The notes under the pieces are model-generated. The model saw nothing but the letters and a program-made list of their open reading frames with translations, searched no databases and was not told where the DNA came from. Positions 22,736-37,700 of a stretch of 64,000 nt of DNA are shown one piece after another. The DNA is from Membranipora membranacea (Eukaryota; Bryozoa; Gymnolaemata; Cheilostomatida; Membraniporidae), in the NCBI GenBank assembly GCA_914767715.1, contig OU612071.1, forward strand, positions 17,604,948-17,668,947, given 5' to 3'. The position numbers and the translations under genes were made by a program. The number at the start of each line of letters is the position of its first letter. The stretch's first letter is position 1.

Positions 22736-24989
22736 TTTTAAGGCTAAGCCGTTCACATTTCGCAAATATGTTAACAATGTTCACATCCAGCCAATACTGG
22801 AGAAAGTTGCTTTGGAAACGGTGATGTTAATTTTATTAGTAGTGGGTTGATTTCGATTTGAGCTTTTAGTGCATAATCTTTGTCTGAGTGGTTGATTTTA
22901 TCAAAATTGCCTCCTTGTCATAAACTACTTTTTAAACGAAACAAATTAATCGTGCCTATACCAATTCTCAAAAGTTTTGAGCCATTTATTCATTGCATGG
23001 ACTGAAGCGATTATCATATCATATCATTATCAATTAACGGTTATTGGCCATATCACTCTACAAAATTAAGCTTATATCAATTATTATCCGCCACATGGCT
23101 TTTGGTTAGGATTGTTGTACTGGTTTACAAGCTTTTATCAATCAACCACCAAACAATGTAAAGAGAATTAAGCTCACTCTATGTATATTCAATTGGGTAT
23201 CCCACGCACACAATCCTTTCCTAGATGACAATGAAATATTATTCAAATTATATAAATTATTTACTTTGACCAGGGACCCATCTTGCATTTACCATATCAA
23301 CAGTTTGAAACATCAGAATTGTTTCCACTTGTAAAAAGAAGGGACAACTACCTACAATATTAAATGCAATTGGTGATCACCAATCAGCGTGAACATATAT
23401 CGTTGCATTGAAGAATCTGTGATGTTAAATAAGTGTGGCTATTTAAAGCAGACAAGACATAGATGACATTTGGTCATCTATACTTGTAAACCAAAGACTG
23501 AGCTTTGTAAGCATATCTATACACAGTTTGTTGTGGTGCAATTTTGTTGTACGCACTGTCTATATTATCTGATCAATTGTAATTTGTTAAGATTATGGCA
23601 TCACAACCCGTAACGCATACTATTTATTTGTTCCACGTTGAAGGTTTTTTATCTGTGAAATTTCTATTGAACATGGAAATGTAATATAAAAATATGACTA
23701 ACAAAGAAATTGATAGAGTAAAAATGTGATGTGAAAATGTGAAAATTTATATTAAACAGTTAACCTGTGCCTCTTCTTTACAAGTTCAAAGGGATCTAAT
23801 GCAAGTATAAATACCATATATGATAATATTCAACAAAGGAGGGCTTCTAGTATTGTATATCGAAACTGTGCGAAAATCTTTGTATAAGTTTGAGGAACTG
23901 ACTATGAGTATTGTTATGGAATGTATAGCTTTTTACTCTCTAAGAGAGATTCAATTACTGTCAGAAGACTCAATTTAAAAAAAAACACATTGATAACGGC
24001 ATTATAATCAATGTCAGGAAAACAACCACAAGTACTAATTATGGTGAACCAACAGGCATGGCAGTCCCCATTTGATCCCTTAACTATACAACAAATTAGT
24101 TTTACAACCATGGTACCTGTTTATGAATGATCGTCTCAATTCTTGGAATTGAATTCAAAAAGCAAGGAAGTTCTGTTAAACCATGCTCACATCTTTGCTA
24201 CTGATATACTAGTGCTGTTCTAGCCTTGTCATGCGGTCACGGGTCCAAAGCCGTGTACGTGTGACAAGTCTGGTGTTGTTCAACTTACGGTATTTCCTGT
24301 TTGATTTTTTTAGGGTAATAAACTTGAGAAATACAAAGCATAAACAGAATGAAGTTACCAAAACTGACAAAATTCCATTTGCAAAATCTTGACATTACAG
24401 CGCCGCTTTTTGCCTCCAGCTATTTAAAAATTGTTACAGGAAACCCCATGTTCAAACGGGGGGCAAATTCTCCTGAAAAAATTACAGACCTGTTTCTATA
24501 TTTGCTGTTCTATGGTCGCAATAGAGACTGAGATGCTGAGATCCGACACTATTATTGGATCTCAGCTAGATTTTTAAGGCACCTGATTGGTCAACCTCAA
24601 CATATGTCATCACTAATGGTGGATGGCTGGGGAAAATACTCCTTACATTTTGAGAGCTCATATAACTACATTCAAAGCTACTTGCTAGATGTTTTGATGC
24701 CGCAACCCTCTATTTAAATTTTTGACTGGTGGCACTGCTGGGCAAAGCCCAGCTGTGTCAGCAGTGGTTTCAAGATAAACAGAGGTTTCAAATTGGAAAA
24801 GCTGCTTCTTAGCAGGTAGTTGCAGCGATTGTGTAATATGCAAACTTGGCAAAACAATTATTGTATTAATAACTCAGAATTAATGTAAATCTAATTTCAA
24901 CGCAATTCATGCGTTGAACAAAGACAAAAATGCGGCTTGAAAGAGAAGAAAATACCACAAATAGAATCTTGAATCCGCAGTACATAACA

Positions 24990-27900
24990 TGAAATGCCAT
25001 ATAATAATCACCATTTCTTATTCACTTCCAGTGGCAGCAATAATGATATTTTATTGACATTTATTACAATAACAATGACCAAATAATGGGCTGTGTCCTG
25101 GTGTGTGCGATTACGCTTTGCCGTCTTGATGACTGTGAGCCGATTAATTGTCGCTTTGCTGTTACCTAGTTTTTGCAATTCATTGAAATCATATGATCTC
25201 CTGTTTTTACATCATTTTGGTAGTACTATAGAAGAGATAGTTTTTACTCAGTTTAGGGTGTGTTGTGTGAGAGAGCAATAAAGATGCTGGTGTGCGATTA
25301 AAAGTCTCGTTAATTCGCCCTAGTAACCGCTCAGTGTGGGGCATAGAGGTTTAGTGCTGTCACACTTTTTATGGAAACTACTAGATAATTGTCCAAATTC
25401 CATTTGTATACTTTGATCAAATTATTTCACCAAACTCTGCTTCAAAGCTCATCAATGTACAGAGTTATTATGCCAATAATGAGATTGCCTCGCAAAAAAA
25501 CCTTAAATTCTCTGGCGCCCTTAATCTCCAGTATTTGCATCAAAGAATCACTGATTTTGCGCGCCTCTTGGTTAACTTCAAGAGTTAAGCCAGCATTATA
25601 TGATAATCTGTGTGTTACCCACAGGGTTGTCCATTTTTAAATCTACTGGTACCTTATAAGTTCTGTGAAGGTTGCCTATGAATGGCAGTGTAAACAAACA
25701 AACATTTTGACTGGCTTATCTTGATTATGACTTCATGGGTAAATAACTTGGATACCAACAATACATCCAATTATGCTTGGCTAAGATGTTGATGTCAAGT
25801 GAAAGGTAACCAATTGGCAAATAGATACTGAGAATCTTGTTCAAATTCAATAAGCTAATCTCATTGAAAGTGATCGATCAGGCAGATTAAACTGTACTTT
25901 GTAGCCATTAAATGCATGCATCAAAGAGTTTGGTATGTTAAAAGTTCTATCAACCTGGAATTCCAATAATTTCAACAAATTCCTGCCTAAGGAAGCCCCA
26001 CACTGTAATTTATTCTGTTATATACGAGGCCGGTAGCTTAGACAGGCGGTTGGGTTGCCAGATTAGGGGCTTGCAGGGCCATTACAGCAGTTAAGATTTA
26101 AAGCGATAAATTATTTCCTGGACAGCCTTCAAGCAGATAATCTTTCAAAGCTCTCAGATTATTATTAGTGGCTGCATTGAAAAAATTAGAATTGCAGTGA
26201 CCACCAGACATTCTGTACAAACGAGTTCTATTGTGTCATTGAATGATAGGCCTGTTTGATTTACTCTTGCTTCTCTCTACCCATGTACCAGAAAATTCAG
26301 ACAACAAACAGCTGATGAAAGCCATTCAAGCTAAAAAATCCCGAGGAGCGTAGATTAAGACTATACCAATAATCAGTACTAATACTACATGCTATGACAC
26401 CAAGTATGTGTTTTTTTAGCATCAGCAAGCATATTTTCACTAATATTTTTGTCAATCATTTGTTCTGTGGATAATATGTCCTCATTCTCATCACTTCTCT
26501 CCACTTAGGCATGTAGGATGTTTTATACAAAGTAGATCCTCGCTCAACCAGTTAGCGATTTTGTACTTTTTATTAGTAGCAAAGTTTTGTAATAATTCCG
26601 CTAGAATAGTTTGGCTGATGTATTCTAAATATGCAATTGCTGCCAGCATTGACAGATTGGACAAAAGATAATGTAGGGTACAGTACGACTTAGTAGATTT
26701 GAACATCAGGATTTCGTCGGCTTAATCATTACAACACCCGGAGTGTTCTGTGCTACGAAATATTGTCAGTGGAAAACTGTTTACACATAATCTCTTTAAC
26801 AATATCTTCTCTTGGAGGGATGAGTATTTGCTTGGTTTCTAGAAGGGTGGGATGAAGGGAGTACCACAAGCTTTCATGCAACAATTTGGCACTAATCACT
26901 CTCAACTCAAATGGACTGCTTTCCATTTACATCATGATGAAACAAAAAGAAAAGATTTGCCCCAATCTGCCTGATCATTTTCAAGGACATTAGCTTATCG
27001 AATTTGAACAAGACTCTCACAGTGCTATTTAAAAATTGTTTACCTTTCACTTGAAATCAACATCTTAGCCAAGCATAATTGGATGTATTGTTGGTATCCA
27101 AGTTATTTACCCATGAAGTCATGATCAAGATAAGCCAGTCAGAATGTTAATTTTGTTTACACTGGCATTCATAGGCAACCTTCACAGAACTTATAAGGTA
27201 CCAGTAGATTTAAAAATGGACAACCCTGTGGGTAAACACACAGATTATCATATTATAATGCTGGCTCAACTCTTGAAGTTTACCAAGAAGCGCGGAAAAT
27301 CAATAAAACATTGTCGCAAATACTGGAGAATAAGGGCGCCAGAGAATTTAAGGATTTTTAGCGAGGCAATCTCATTATTGGCATAATAACTCTGTACATT
27401 GATGAGCTTTGAAGCAGAGTTTGGTGAAATAATTTGATCAAAGTATACAAATGGAATTTGGACAATTATCTAGTAGTTTGCATAAAAGGTGTGACGGCAC
27501 TAAACCTCTATGCCGCACACTGAGCGGTTACTAGGGCGAATTGACGAGATTTTTAATCGCACACCAGCATCTTTATTGCTCTCTCAAACAACACACCCTA
27601 AACTGAGTAAAGACTTTCTCTTCTATAGTACTACCAAAAAGATGTAAAAACAGGACATCATATGATATCAATGAATTGCAAAAATTAGGCAATAGCAAAG
27701 CGACAATTAATTGGCTCACAGTCATCAAGACGGCAAAGCGTAATCGCACACACCAGGACACAGCCAATTATTTGGTCATTGTTATTGTAATAAATGTCAA
27801 TAAAATGTCATTATTTCTGCCACTGGAAGTGAATAAGAAATGGTTATTATTATATGGCATTTCCAGTGACAGCCAGAACGGTCACTCTCATGACCTGATA

Positions 27901-29285
27901 CATGACAGGTGATGACTGTTACAAAGGTTACAACTTCCCGACCCCTCACTCTTCTGTCAAAGAATGATCATGATTACACTTCCACCCAAACAACCATCAT
28001 TATATAAAAATGTATATTCGCGAAATTAAAAACTCACCGCATTCATTATCAGCAGCAAAAGACAGGAAGTTAGGTCAGTTTACAATGACTCCTATCTTTG
28101 ATTCCACAAGTGTGTCATTATGACTTGTAACAAGTACAATGGAATGTGTGTGATTGATTAGCAAACAGTGTTAATTATACTTAATTGGACAATTTAAAAT
28201 TTTGACAACAAGGATATCAAGGTAATTATTTAATTATGCCTGTTAATGGCTAACCTCCCTGCTTGTGGCACTCAAGCTGACAGATTAAAATTTATTACTT
28301 TAAACGGTGTTGCCACTAGTCTTAGTCTAACATTTTAATACTCTCTGTTTTAGTGCCAACACCTACTAGGGAATTACCATCCAAGAGTGAGAGAGAAAAA
28401 TGCCAAAATTGCTTCCTGTACACTATTTATAACTGAGATGGCTGAGAATGATATAGTATAACATCAAGGGCTCCTTTGTAGACAGGTAATGAATATATAC
28501 CAGGCTTACAATAGTTGATTTACCTTTGCCTCCCTCAGCTCACATACCATAACATTCAGAGCTTACTCCATGCTCAGAGCATTTTTGGCTAACAAATGGA
28601 AATAGCTGAGAGCCATTCACTCCCAATATTCACAAGGAGCGTAGTTTAGACTATGCCAATATTCAGTACTCATACTACTTGCTGTGACACCAAGTATGTG
28701 TTTTTTTAGCATCAGTCAGCATATTTTCAGTAGTCAGTGGTTCTGTGGAAAATATGGCCTCATTTACATATCACTTCTCTCAACTTAGACATGTAGGACA
28801 ACTGTAAAAAGTAATTTCTCGCTCAACTGGTGAGCGATATTATGAATTTTTATCAGCAGCAAAGTTTTCTGATAATTCTGCTATCAAAGTTTAGCTGATG
28901 TATTCTATTTATGCAGTTGCTGCCAATATTAACAGATTGCACAGAATATAACATAGGGTATGGTGCAACACAGAAGAGTTGAACATAAGTATTTTGTTCC
29001 ACCATGATGAAACGAAAAGAAAAGATTTGCCCCAGCGGGGATTTGAACCTTGGCCTCCCGCGTTATAGACTTTACGATGTTACCTTGCACAGCAACCTCT
29101 ATTCATTACAGCAGATCGTGCCTGGTCATCTAAATACAAACTCATTGAATTCAATTATATAATATTGACTAGAACTGTAAAGGCTTTTACTATAACTACA
29201 CAATAGCAACAATGAATGTAATTTATTCAGCAGGCAGGGTTAATTACACAATAATGATTGCTGGTTGGGTAATGATATATGGGTC
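24990..29285. mobile_element. Compound of two opposed copies of a large non-coding inverted-repeat element
   Basis: 24990..25885 and 26967..27868 are long inverted copies of each other, with clear matching blocks such as GGGCTGTGTCCTGGTGTGTG, GAGCAATAAAGATGCTGG and AAATCTACTGGTACCTTATA. A separate block of about 450 bases recurs directly at 26260..26715 and 28520..28985 (shared CACCAAGTATGTGTTTTTTT and GCTGATGTATTCTA). Compared with 43830..46518, the parts fit a single element whose two ends are this block in opposite orientation. No protein of the element is visible. Confidence 0.7.
29028..29098 (-). repeat. tRNA-like sequence (SINE head)
   Basis: The minus strand contains a perfect B box, AAGGTTCAAATCC, and an A-box-like TTGCTGTGCAAGG in a tRNA-sized stretch ending GCTGGGGCA. 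The acceptor stem does not pair, so this is more likely tRNA-derived than a tRNA gene. Confidence 0.45.
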
Positions 29286-29289
29286 AGTT

Positions 29290-30930
29290 TCGAACAATTC
29301 TAGAATTGTACAGAATTGTCCAACAATTCTTGGGTATGAAACGCAGTGATACTTGTATAGAAAATAGCCTTTTTTTGTAGGATGTAGGATACATTCTGAC
29401 GCATCTCAAGCTCATTATTCATCTTTAACGACTTTCAAGTGCTCACAAATTCTCATCTAGTCGGTAATTTTTGAATTGAATTCTCTGATAAACTTGCATA
29501 TATCAAAAACTTGTTTACGGAAAATTGACGCTGGGTAATCAATTGCTACTATTGCTACAGGTCTTGGATATTTGAGGTGATGTAGTCTGTATAGCTCAAA
29601 GAGTATAGATTGAGGCTACATATCAGAGTGATTACCTGGTCGGCAAATAGTTTTCCCAAACAGATTGTCCTTTTTAAGGGATGCATTCGAATTAGGTGAA
29701 ATAATGACATCAGCCCTTGACATACTAACTCAAATTGGCAGTTGAATAATTTTAAATGATATTCCAACGTTTTCGAGCCTTTGATAATTGGGAATCTTTA
29801 ATTGTGATCAAAAGACGTGCCTCTTGTTTGCTCTATAGTAAGTGAAACTGACAGATCAGGTTCATGGCCTCAGCTGAGGCAGGTGATGTGAGCAAAAAAG
29901 TCTCTGCTTATAAATTACTGCTATCAACAATGAGATGAAGAACAATGCCATTAAGAAAGAGATGGTAGGGAAGGCAATAGCATCAATAGGAGGGGTGCTG
30001 TTACTAAGCAATTTTAAGACATTTAATTAGCAAAGGGAAATTCAGACATGGAATAATCAATCATATCATTTTGGGACCACTCTATTCAGCTTTCTAAGGG
30101 AGGTAGTGCCTCCCTGCCACCCAACTACGGGCCTGCAGGTTTTTGATGTAATTTAAATTTGTCGGACAATACTATAGCTTGTAAACGAAGGGAATGTTCA
30201 TCTGATTTAATCTTTGCATTTCAGAGAGAACATCTTCGGATGAATGTTGATGCAATAAAATTGTATATATATATATTATTACCAGCAATCTTACTACCAG
30301 CCAGTTATGATACAAAACTGAATGGCAGCTGCCTTACTTAGTGGGGATGGATTTACCTTCATGATGGTACACTCTCTGATATCTAGTATAACAACACCAG
30401 ATTATGGCGTCTTGTTTTGTCACTTCTAAGTTCCTTGAAAGCTTGGAAGGTAATATTTGTAAAATTCTGGACATATTTCATCGATTGCTGATAGTGATGT
30501 TACTATTTTCTTGATAGCGGGCTTCATTGAGTTTCCCAAATTTAGATTGATTTCTAAAAAATATGTAACATAGATTGATGTGAGATGGTCCTTGAACACA
30601 GCTTCCATTGAGAACTAAAAGGTATTGAGATGTTCTAGCAAGTGGCTACTAGCGAGAAGTATACCAGACTAAAAGATAGATAGTTCAATGTGAGATATAT
30701 TGGTGGCTTTGTTTACTAATAGCTATTTGTTAGAGCGCTAAAATGGAATCTGCAAATTGATGACGACTGATATCAAAGCCTTTCATTGAGTCAACTCCTC
30801 TGTATCGGGCTGCAAAACCAAACAGTAATCAAAAGCAAACAAAGTATTATCCTCTACCAATTGAAGGATTTTTATATGTGACATTCAACTTACAATGCAA
30901 GATTTACCAGCGCCTGGTAGAGCGGAACCT
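29290..30930. other. Gene-free stretch
   Basis: No gene, recognisable repeat or conserved domain was seen. Short open frames (29555..29767, 30159..30341, 30426..30608) have no context that supports them. Confidence 0.4.
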
Positions 30931-30939
30931 GGAGATGTT

Positions 30940-31394
30940 GTTCAAAGCCAATGCTACAATGTTTGTGAGTATCATCTAATGATAATGAGACAACTTGTTC
31001 TTAGCTTAGATGACCTGACAGAAATTATAATTATAGTGCCTAATTACAGTGTCTCATTACCTGTACACTTTTTTCATTGCTTACGAGCTATACAACGCAG
31101 GAATCACAATAAATTTAATTTTCCAATATATCACCTCCCTCAATCAAAACATCCTAGATACCGACTTGGAACTTATTTTTACTGCATTCAACAGCGTTAA
31201 ATCACCCGTCAGGATAGCCGATTAGCTTGCTATAAACCTGTTTTTTGTAATGATAAATGTTCAATAATAATCTTGCACTTTCCCACACAGGGATATATCT
31301 ACTCGACAATGTTAATTACTGCTCCAATATACATACTTTGCTGCTTCTTCATGTGCCCGAGTCCACTTCTTGATCCTCTCTTCAATAACAATCA
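30940..31394 (+). pseudogene. SLC18B1-like relic E: exon 3 remnant plus intact solitary exon 8
   Basis: 31291..31394 is a complete 104-base exon 8 with a CCCACACAG acceptor and GTGAGT donor. It reads GYIYSTMLITAPIYILC then MCPSPLLDPLFNNNQ with no stop. About 330 bases upstream, 30940..30964 reads KANATMF followed by GTGAGTAT, matching the last residues (SNATMF) and donor of exon 3. Exons 4-7 and 9-11 were not found, and gene C starts 335 bases downstream. The ITAPxYILC version of exon 8 is closest to copy D. Confidence 0.75.
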
Positions 31395-31728
31395 GTGAGT
31401 ATACAATGTTTTTTGATGTGCATATTTGTGATACTAGTTTGGGAAATAACCTTTATTTCATCAGATGCGTCATAACTTTCTTACATATCTCAAAATACAT
31501 CACATAAGGCACACTCGCTGCGTTTAATAGGGCTTGTGCAAACACAAAATAATTGCCAATATAAACTCATCTTCACCAATAATTTAGCTCCTGGGGCATA
31601 TTTGTTTTGATCGTTGTTTTACATTAATCATAAATTCATCTCATGTTCAGCTTATAAGCAAGCCAAATGCCATACCCTTGGTAACAGTCATTTACAGGTG
31701 AAGACGAAAAGCGGACGGTCACACCATT

Positions 31729-34700
31729 ATGGCAAACATAGAGAAGGAGCCTCTTCTGTATGGTGAAGGCAGTGATGTGAAAGAACTGGTTGGATTAACA
31801 TCAGGCTCAAAGCTGAAAGAGACCATTATAATAGTGGCAATAATCTTAATCAACACGCTTGCACTTAGTGTGGATACCATGCCCATGCCTTTCTTCAACT
31901 ATGAAGCAAAGAAGCGAGGATTAATGGAATATCAGTCTGGAATTGTTATGGGATGCTATGACCTTGGACGCTTACTTGCAGGCCCAGTATGTCCGCTAAT
32001 TGTAAGTAACATGTATTCATCTATATTCCTTTATTCAATGCTGTTCTTCACTAGTACTTATTTTTACCACAGTAAGAGGTGGCTCAGTTGGTTAGAGGGC
32101 TGTTCCCTCAGCATGTAAATGTTGAAGGCTGTTGTTTCGATTCTCACTGCAGTCCATCGACTACTGGGGATTGGTTGGCCCCAAGGTGTGTTCCGACCTG
32201 CCTGCAAACAGAGAGCAATTTGAAAATAGTATTTCACTGCCCATGCTTCGGGATGTGGCATGTGATAAGACATCTGATTTTATCAACCTTTTTAATCAAC
32301 CAATACTACAACTGGTGATTAGTTGATAAGGGAGATGCCCCCATGTATCTTTTTTCCTCCATAGTATTTTAATATCTTAATATGGAAATATTATACGTAA
32401 TATCCTGCCAGAACATGTTAAAGCAAATGATATGGTGATAACAATTGGACAAAAAATAGCTAGCATATGCTAAATGGTAATATCAATGAATATTTAGTGC
32501 TGGTCATGTATCAAAAGTTCTTGCTTTTAAGTTCAGTTCTTATACAAGCTGGAATAAGGCAACCACTGTTGATGCAGTCACATGAGGTTGGAAGGTGGAT
32601 GCACTCTGCGTACTGATGGACTTGGTTTCTAGCCGTAAGGATTATTTGCTACCACAGCTGTGTCTAGTCTAGTAGAGTGATTTGATTATCTGAGCTGAAA
32701 TCAGTACATGCCTAGATTCTTCTTACCTGTTTTACTCAGCATCGGGTAGCAGCATGGTGCTGCATATATTGTGAATGCATGATTCATAAAACAGAGTAAG
32801 GCTACTGGCGACACCAGCTTAACGATGGCAGGCTTTTCTTGGTGTTGGTCTTAACAAAGCATTTTAATAGGTAACAACTAAAGTTTGAAGTGAACAGCCG
32901 TCTGCCATCTCTGATGAGTTATGGTTATTGACGCAATCTCAAGCTGCTTCCTCTTAGGTGATGGTGGTGGACTTTGTGACATTCCAAAAAATACAGTTTT
33001 GCTCAGACTGGGAAGTGCCATAAACAGCTGCCTTTTGAAGTCGGTCGTAAGAAAGGGGTACTGCTTAACTGGTCAAATTAGAGATGATTACATTGATTGG
33101 TATATAGAATGGTGAATAGTAGAGGCGCCAGCATGCGTGTTGTATTTTGTGTTTGGTGCTAGATCATGGACAGCTGTGTTATGACAATGTATGCAGGTGG
33201 ATTGGTCAAAATATCCCCTTTATATCAAATTATAACCCGGCCCAAGTTGCAGTATATGGGGCCAAGTTGCAGTATTGGGGCCGAGATTTATATCTAGGGC
33301 AAAGATATGCTAATTCGGGCTAAGTTTTACTAACAGCACCACATTTCGTATTTGAGGCCAACAAGTAGTATATGGGGACAAATTTAATGTCTGGGGCCAA
33401 GCTTTACCAATTGGGGCCAAATTTTACTAATGGGGCCAAATCAAGTATTTAGGGCCAAGAAGAAGTATATGGGGCCAAGTTTCTTATTTGGGGACAAGAT
33501 TTACTAATTGGGCAAATATTTACTCATATGGCCAAGTTTTGTATTTGGGGCTAAGCTTGGACAGGGACAAGTTTGGCTCAGGCCAAGTTCTGCTCGGGCC
33601 AAGTTTGCTCGGGGCCAAGTTTGTATTGGGCATAGTTTGGACGGGGGCCAAGTTGTTGCTCTTCCAAAAAATGTTTCCCAAATGTTATTGCAAAATAATA
33701 TGGCACATATCTGTGCAGTGAATTTGGTTCTTAGTTATCACCACAGCTCGCTTCCAGAGTTTAGTTAGGGTATATTATGTCACTGGATATGATTATGTTA
33801 ATGGTATTAGTAAAACGCAGCCTCAGTAAACAATTACTCTTGGATATCCAGCTGTCAAAGTCGGCAGTAGGTGTGGCTTTGTTTATGTAAATCTTTTCAA
33901 GGTCTTTTGCATCATCGCGATGCAGAGTTTTATTCTCACAAGAACATAAAAGAAACCTCATATAGATTACAATGAACCAGAATAAATGAAAAGTGTTGTT
34001 GTACCATATTGATCATGGAGCGTGATAGTGTCCCAGGTGCAAAAAGTTTTGGTATTATTTCATTATCTCAGACAGATTTGACAACCTTTTCATACTTTGG
34101 TCAAGAATTTTACAATTTTATATTTAAAAATGAATACATTTTTTGTGCATTGTAGATCAGCAAATTTTCAGCTAAGAAATCAATGGTTGCAGCAGCTTCG
34201 ACCTGTGGAATTTCATCAGTGATATTTGGGTGAGCTTTCTTCAATTAAATGTCACCTAGTCAACAGATAGAGAAATCTATCCTTGAGCATGTAACAATCA
34301 ATATATCATAATTCATTTAAAAACCTGTAGCCCTTGTATCTGACCAAAATGATGACAATAAAATGATGCGTAGCTTGAAGGGTTGAAAAAAATTGAAAAT
34401 CAGTTCTCACGTTACAAATTGATGAAGTATGGTCGTTCATAGGTGGTTATTTCTGCATGGATAATTCCAATTAATATCTTTGTGACTACTGAAATTGGCA
34501 AGATGACGAGAGACAACTCTCACATACTGAATAACAAAATGGCACTGAAAGAGGCTGCTCTGAATAAATTGATCAGACGATTGCATCGTATACACTGAGA
34601 CAAATGGAAATATATTCAAATTTAGTCGGATGACTTTGCCTCAATGTTCTCTGATCACATTGTACCTCATTCCATAATTAAGATCAAAATAATATGGAGA

Positions 34701-37700
34701 ATGAAAAATCTTCCTTTCAATTTGTTGCAGTACACACAAAAAAAAGGTTAGCGTTGATTTGATTCTGAGATAGTTCCCCTATTTCACCCTTGCGAAGAAT
34801 TATCTTGACTCTAAGATGATCTGCCAATTGAAGAAAAATCATCTGTGATTTGATACTCTGAAATAATCAACAGTCTTTTGAATCTGGCCGGAGATGATTT
34901 AAGAGTAAAATTAACTCTTAAATAAGATTCTTATTTGATTACTTCTGAGGGTTAAGTGGGGGAACTATCTGAGAATTAACTTCACCTTTATTTCACTCTA
35001 ATATGCCTATTGATTTTTTATAAGAGTCATTTTGATTCTAACTTTTTTCTGTGTGAAGTGAATAGTATCTAGCCAAAATTAGATCTCAATTTTCATTGAG
35101 ATGCCCATAAACATTTTCAGAGGGGCCTTGTCAAAACACAACCCATTATTAAAAGAAAAGAACCTGTTATGTGTGATTTTCATTCCAGGTTCATCACATA
35201 TCTGAGACAGCCTGAATTATTGTTTGCACTACTTACTATCATGAGAACTGTTTCTGGTGCTGCAGCGATGCTATTAATTGTTTCATGTACATCTCTTCTC
35301 ATGCAGTCCAAAACTTACTCAAATGCTACTATGTTTGTGAGTATAGCTATTGTGAAAAATTCCAATGCAATGAATCTTTTTACCATGCAAATCTGACAAA
35401 ATTCTATCTGACTACAACAAACAATGGCCTTTGGGTAGGCTTTTAGTGATAACATATATACTTGTATTTGATATTCCAAGCTCTTGTGCGGTGATAGTTC
35501 TTACATTATGTTAGTTCTACAATTTCATGTCTCAAATGTAATTGCAGTTGTAATTAGTTAATATAAAATGAATGTCAATGATAATAACTCCTCTTCTATT
35601 ACAATTTATTTTCTTGCAGAGTTGCATAGAGTTGGCCAGTGGAATGGGCTACGGTATTGGCGGACTGATTGGGGGAGGTTTGATAAAAGTATGTACTGCA
35701 CAGCAGTTCATAATGTTTGGTTTCAGTTTAATTTACACCTGTGCTTGTGGGAATGGCACAACTTTCCATCTTTGTGGTATACTTAGATAGACTATATTGC
35801 TTGCCCGTATCAACTATGAGATTAGGCCATCTCTGTATTATGGTATTTGAACTAATGATTATGTGCTATTACACGTCGACATGTTAACTTTCTGACAAAT
35901 GCTGCATGTTGTTGAATTATTTACACTCTTTCAATAATTGATTTTGGAACATATATTTTGTTTCAGTTGGTGGGATTTGAATTCAGTTTCATAGTAATTG
36001 GAGGGCTAATCTGTTTGAGTGCTTTGCCATCTATCTACTTCGTCCCAAATATACGTGAGTAAAACATTGCTCTTTCTATTGCTCAGTATATATAATAAAC
36101 TCGTAATGGATAATATTTGGCAAAAATCATTAATACTTTTGAACCTCACATCATTCTGTGGTAGTCATCATTGTGCGTATTGCATTTGGGACGATTATTG
36201 CATTCCAGTCCCAACCATACCTAGCAAAAATCTTCGTTGTTTGCATGGTAATAAAAAAAGTCATTGATAAACACTTCTAGCAATGGATCTCAAAATTGCA
36301 CAAATGGAAAATGTAGCTATGGTGTCAGTTTTCACCTAAATATATAGGAAATTCAACCGAAAATATAAGCTAGTATCTGTCATTTGTTGTTAGCGTCTCA
36401 TATTTTAATATAATTGAAGAAGACAAATGAGATGCTGTCACTGATATTGTAATAGTTCTTGGAAACTGTTATTTGGATTTTTTTCATGTTCATATACTGC
36501 TTTCTGTATTACAAACTAGTTGATGTGACGGTGGGAGAGAAGAAAAAGGGATTAAGCCAATTCATCAAACTGCCAGGGACTGTCATATTCCTCATGGTGT
36601 TTGTAGCAACAAACTATGGAACTATGGGTATTTACAACATGGCAGGAGCTTGGGTAGTTGATACAGTAAGTTACTACAGTGTATGGATTTGAAGCATTCA
36701 ATTTTTCGCATAAATTTGATGATATATGATAATTTGAACTTCCATGAAAGATATTAAAGCCATAAAATAATATTCTATTGATTAGTAGTATTAATAGTAG
36801 TAGCAGTATTAGTAGTATTAATAGTATTAATAGTAGTAGCAGTATTAGTAGTATTAGTAGCAATAGAAGTAGCAATAGAAGTAGCGGTAGTGGTAGTGGT
36901 GATGGTGATGGTGTTTGCGGTGGTGGTGGTGGTGATTGTGGTGGAGGTGGTGGTGGTAGTGTTGGTAGTGTTGGTGGCGTTGGTGGTGGTGGTGGTGGTT
37001 GTGGTGGTTGTGGTTGTTTGTGGTGATAGTGGTTGTGGCGATGGCCGTTGTGTCGCTTCAATGCCCCAGTGTGTGATAAGCGGTATTAGTTTTCAAGAAT
37101 CAACTATGACAGTATTTCTTCTTATAGTTTAGTGTGCCAATATCTACTTGGAGTTTGTACTATGCCGGAGCACCACTTATGTATGTAGTTGGAAGCATTG
37201 TGGCAACAGCAATAACTAATCGGGTAAAAGTTCTAAGCATGAATTCAAGATTGTGATGAGGTCACTCTGCACAATTCAATCTAATGTCTAATGCCCAATG
37301 ATACTACATTATTTGTAACTATGATTATCTTTGATCGTCAATTTAGTTAGATTACCTGGCAGTGCATGCCCCTAACTGTTCAAAGTAATTCATTTTCCTT
37401 CGGTCAGAGATGTGCATGCAATAGCATATCACATTATCAATCTGGTACTAAGGAGCAAGCTGATGCTACAGTTCCTAAATTAGATCATCAAATTTCAAAG
37501 AATGTGCAATGAAAACATTCATCAATTAAAAAGTCGCAAAAAAGAAATTCATACCTATCATCACAGGCAAAAATTCCAAAGATGGAAATTTGCTGTCGGG
37601 TGACAATCAGATATAAGCCTGGCATATTTGAAGGGCTGACTCATTGTTATCATGTTGTTAAGTGACTTAACTTTTTCTTTTCGTTTGTTGTCACTCAATT

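Noticed and set aside
25093-25281. Possible small membrane protein, also seen inverted at 27573..27767
   Set aside because: Both are the two arms of the same inverted repeat; the shared frame follows from the duplicated DNA and has no other support.
33488-33768. Two overlapping open frames in copy C intron 1
   Set aside because: They arise from the GGGGCCAAGTTT minisatellite.
36552-37061. Proline/leucine-rich 169-codon open frame and overlapping Ser/Gly/Val frames
   Set aside because: They are produced by the trinucleotide microsatellite in copy C intron 6; no domain, and they overlap exon 6 on the opposite strand.
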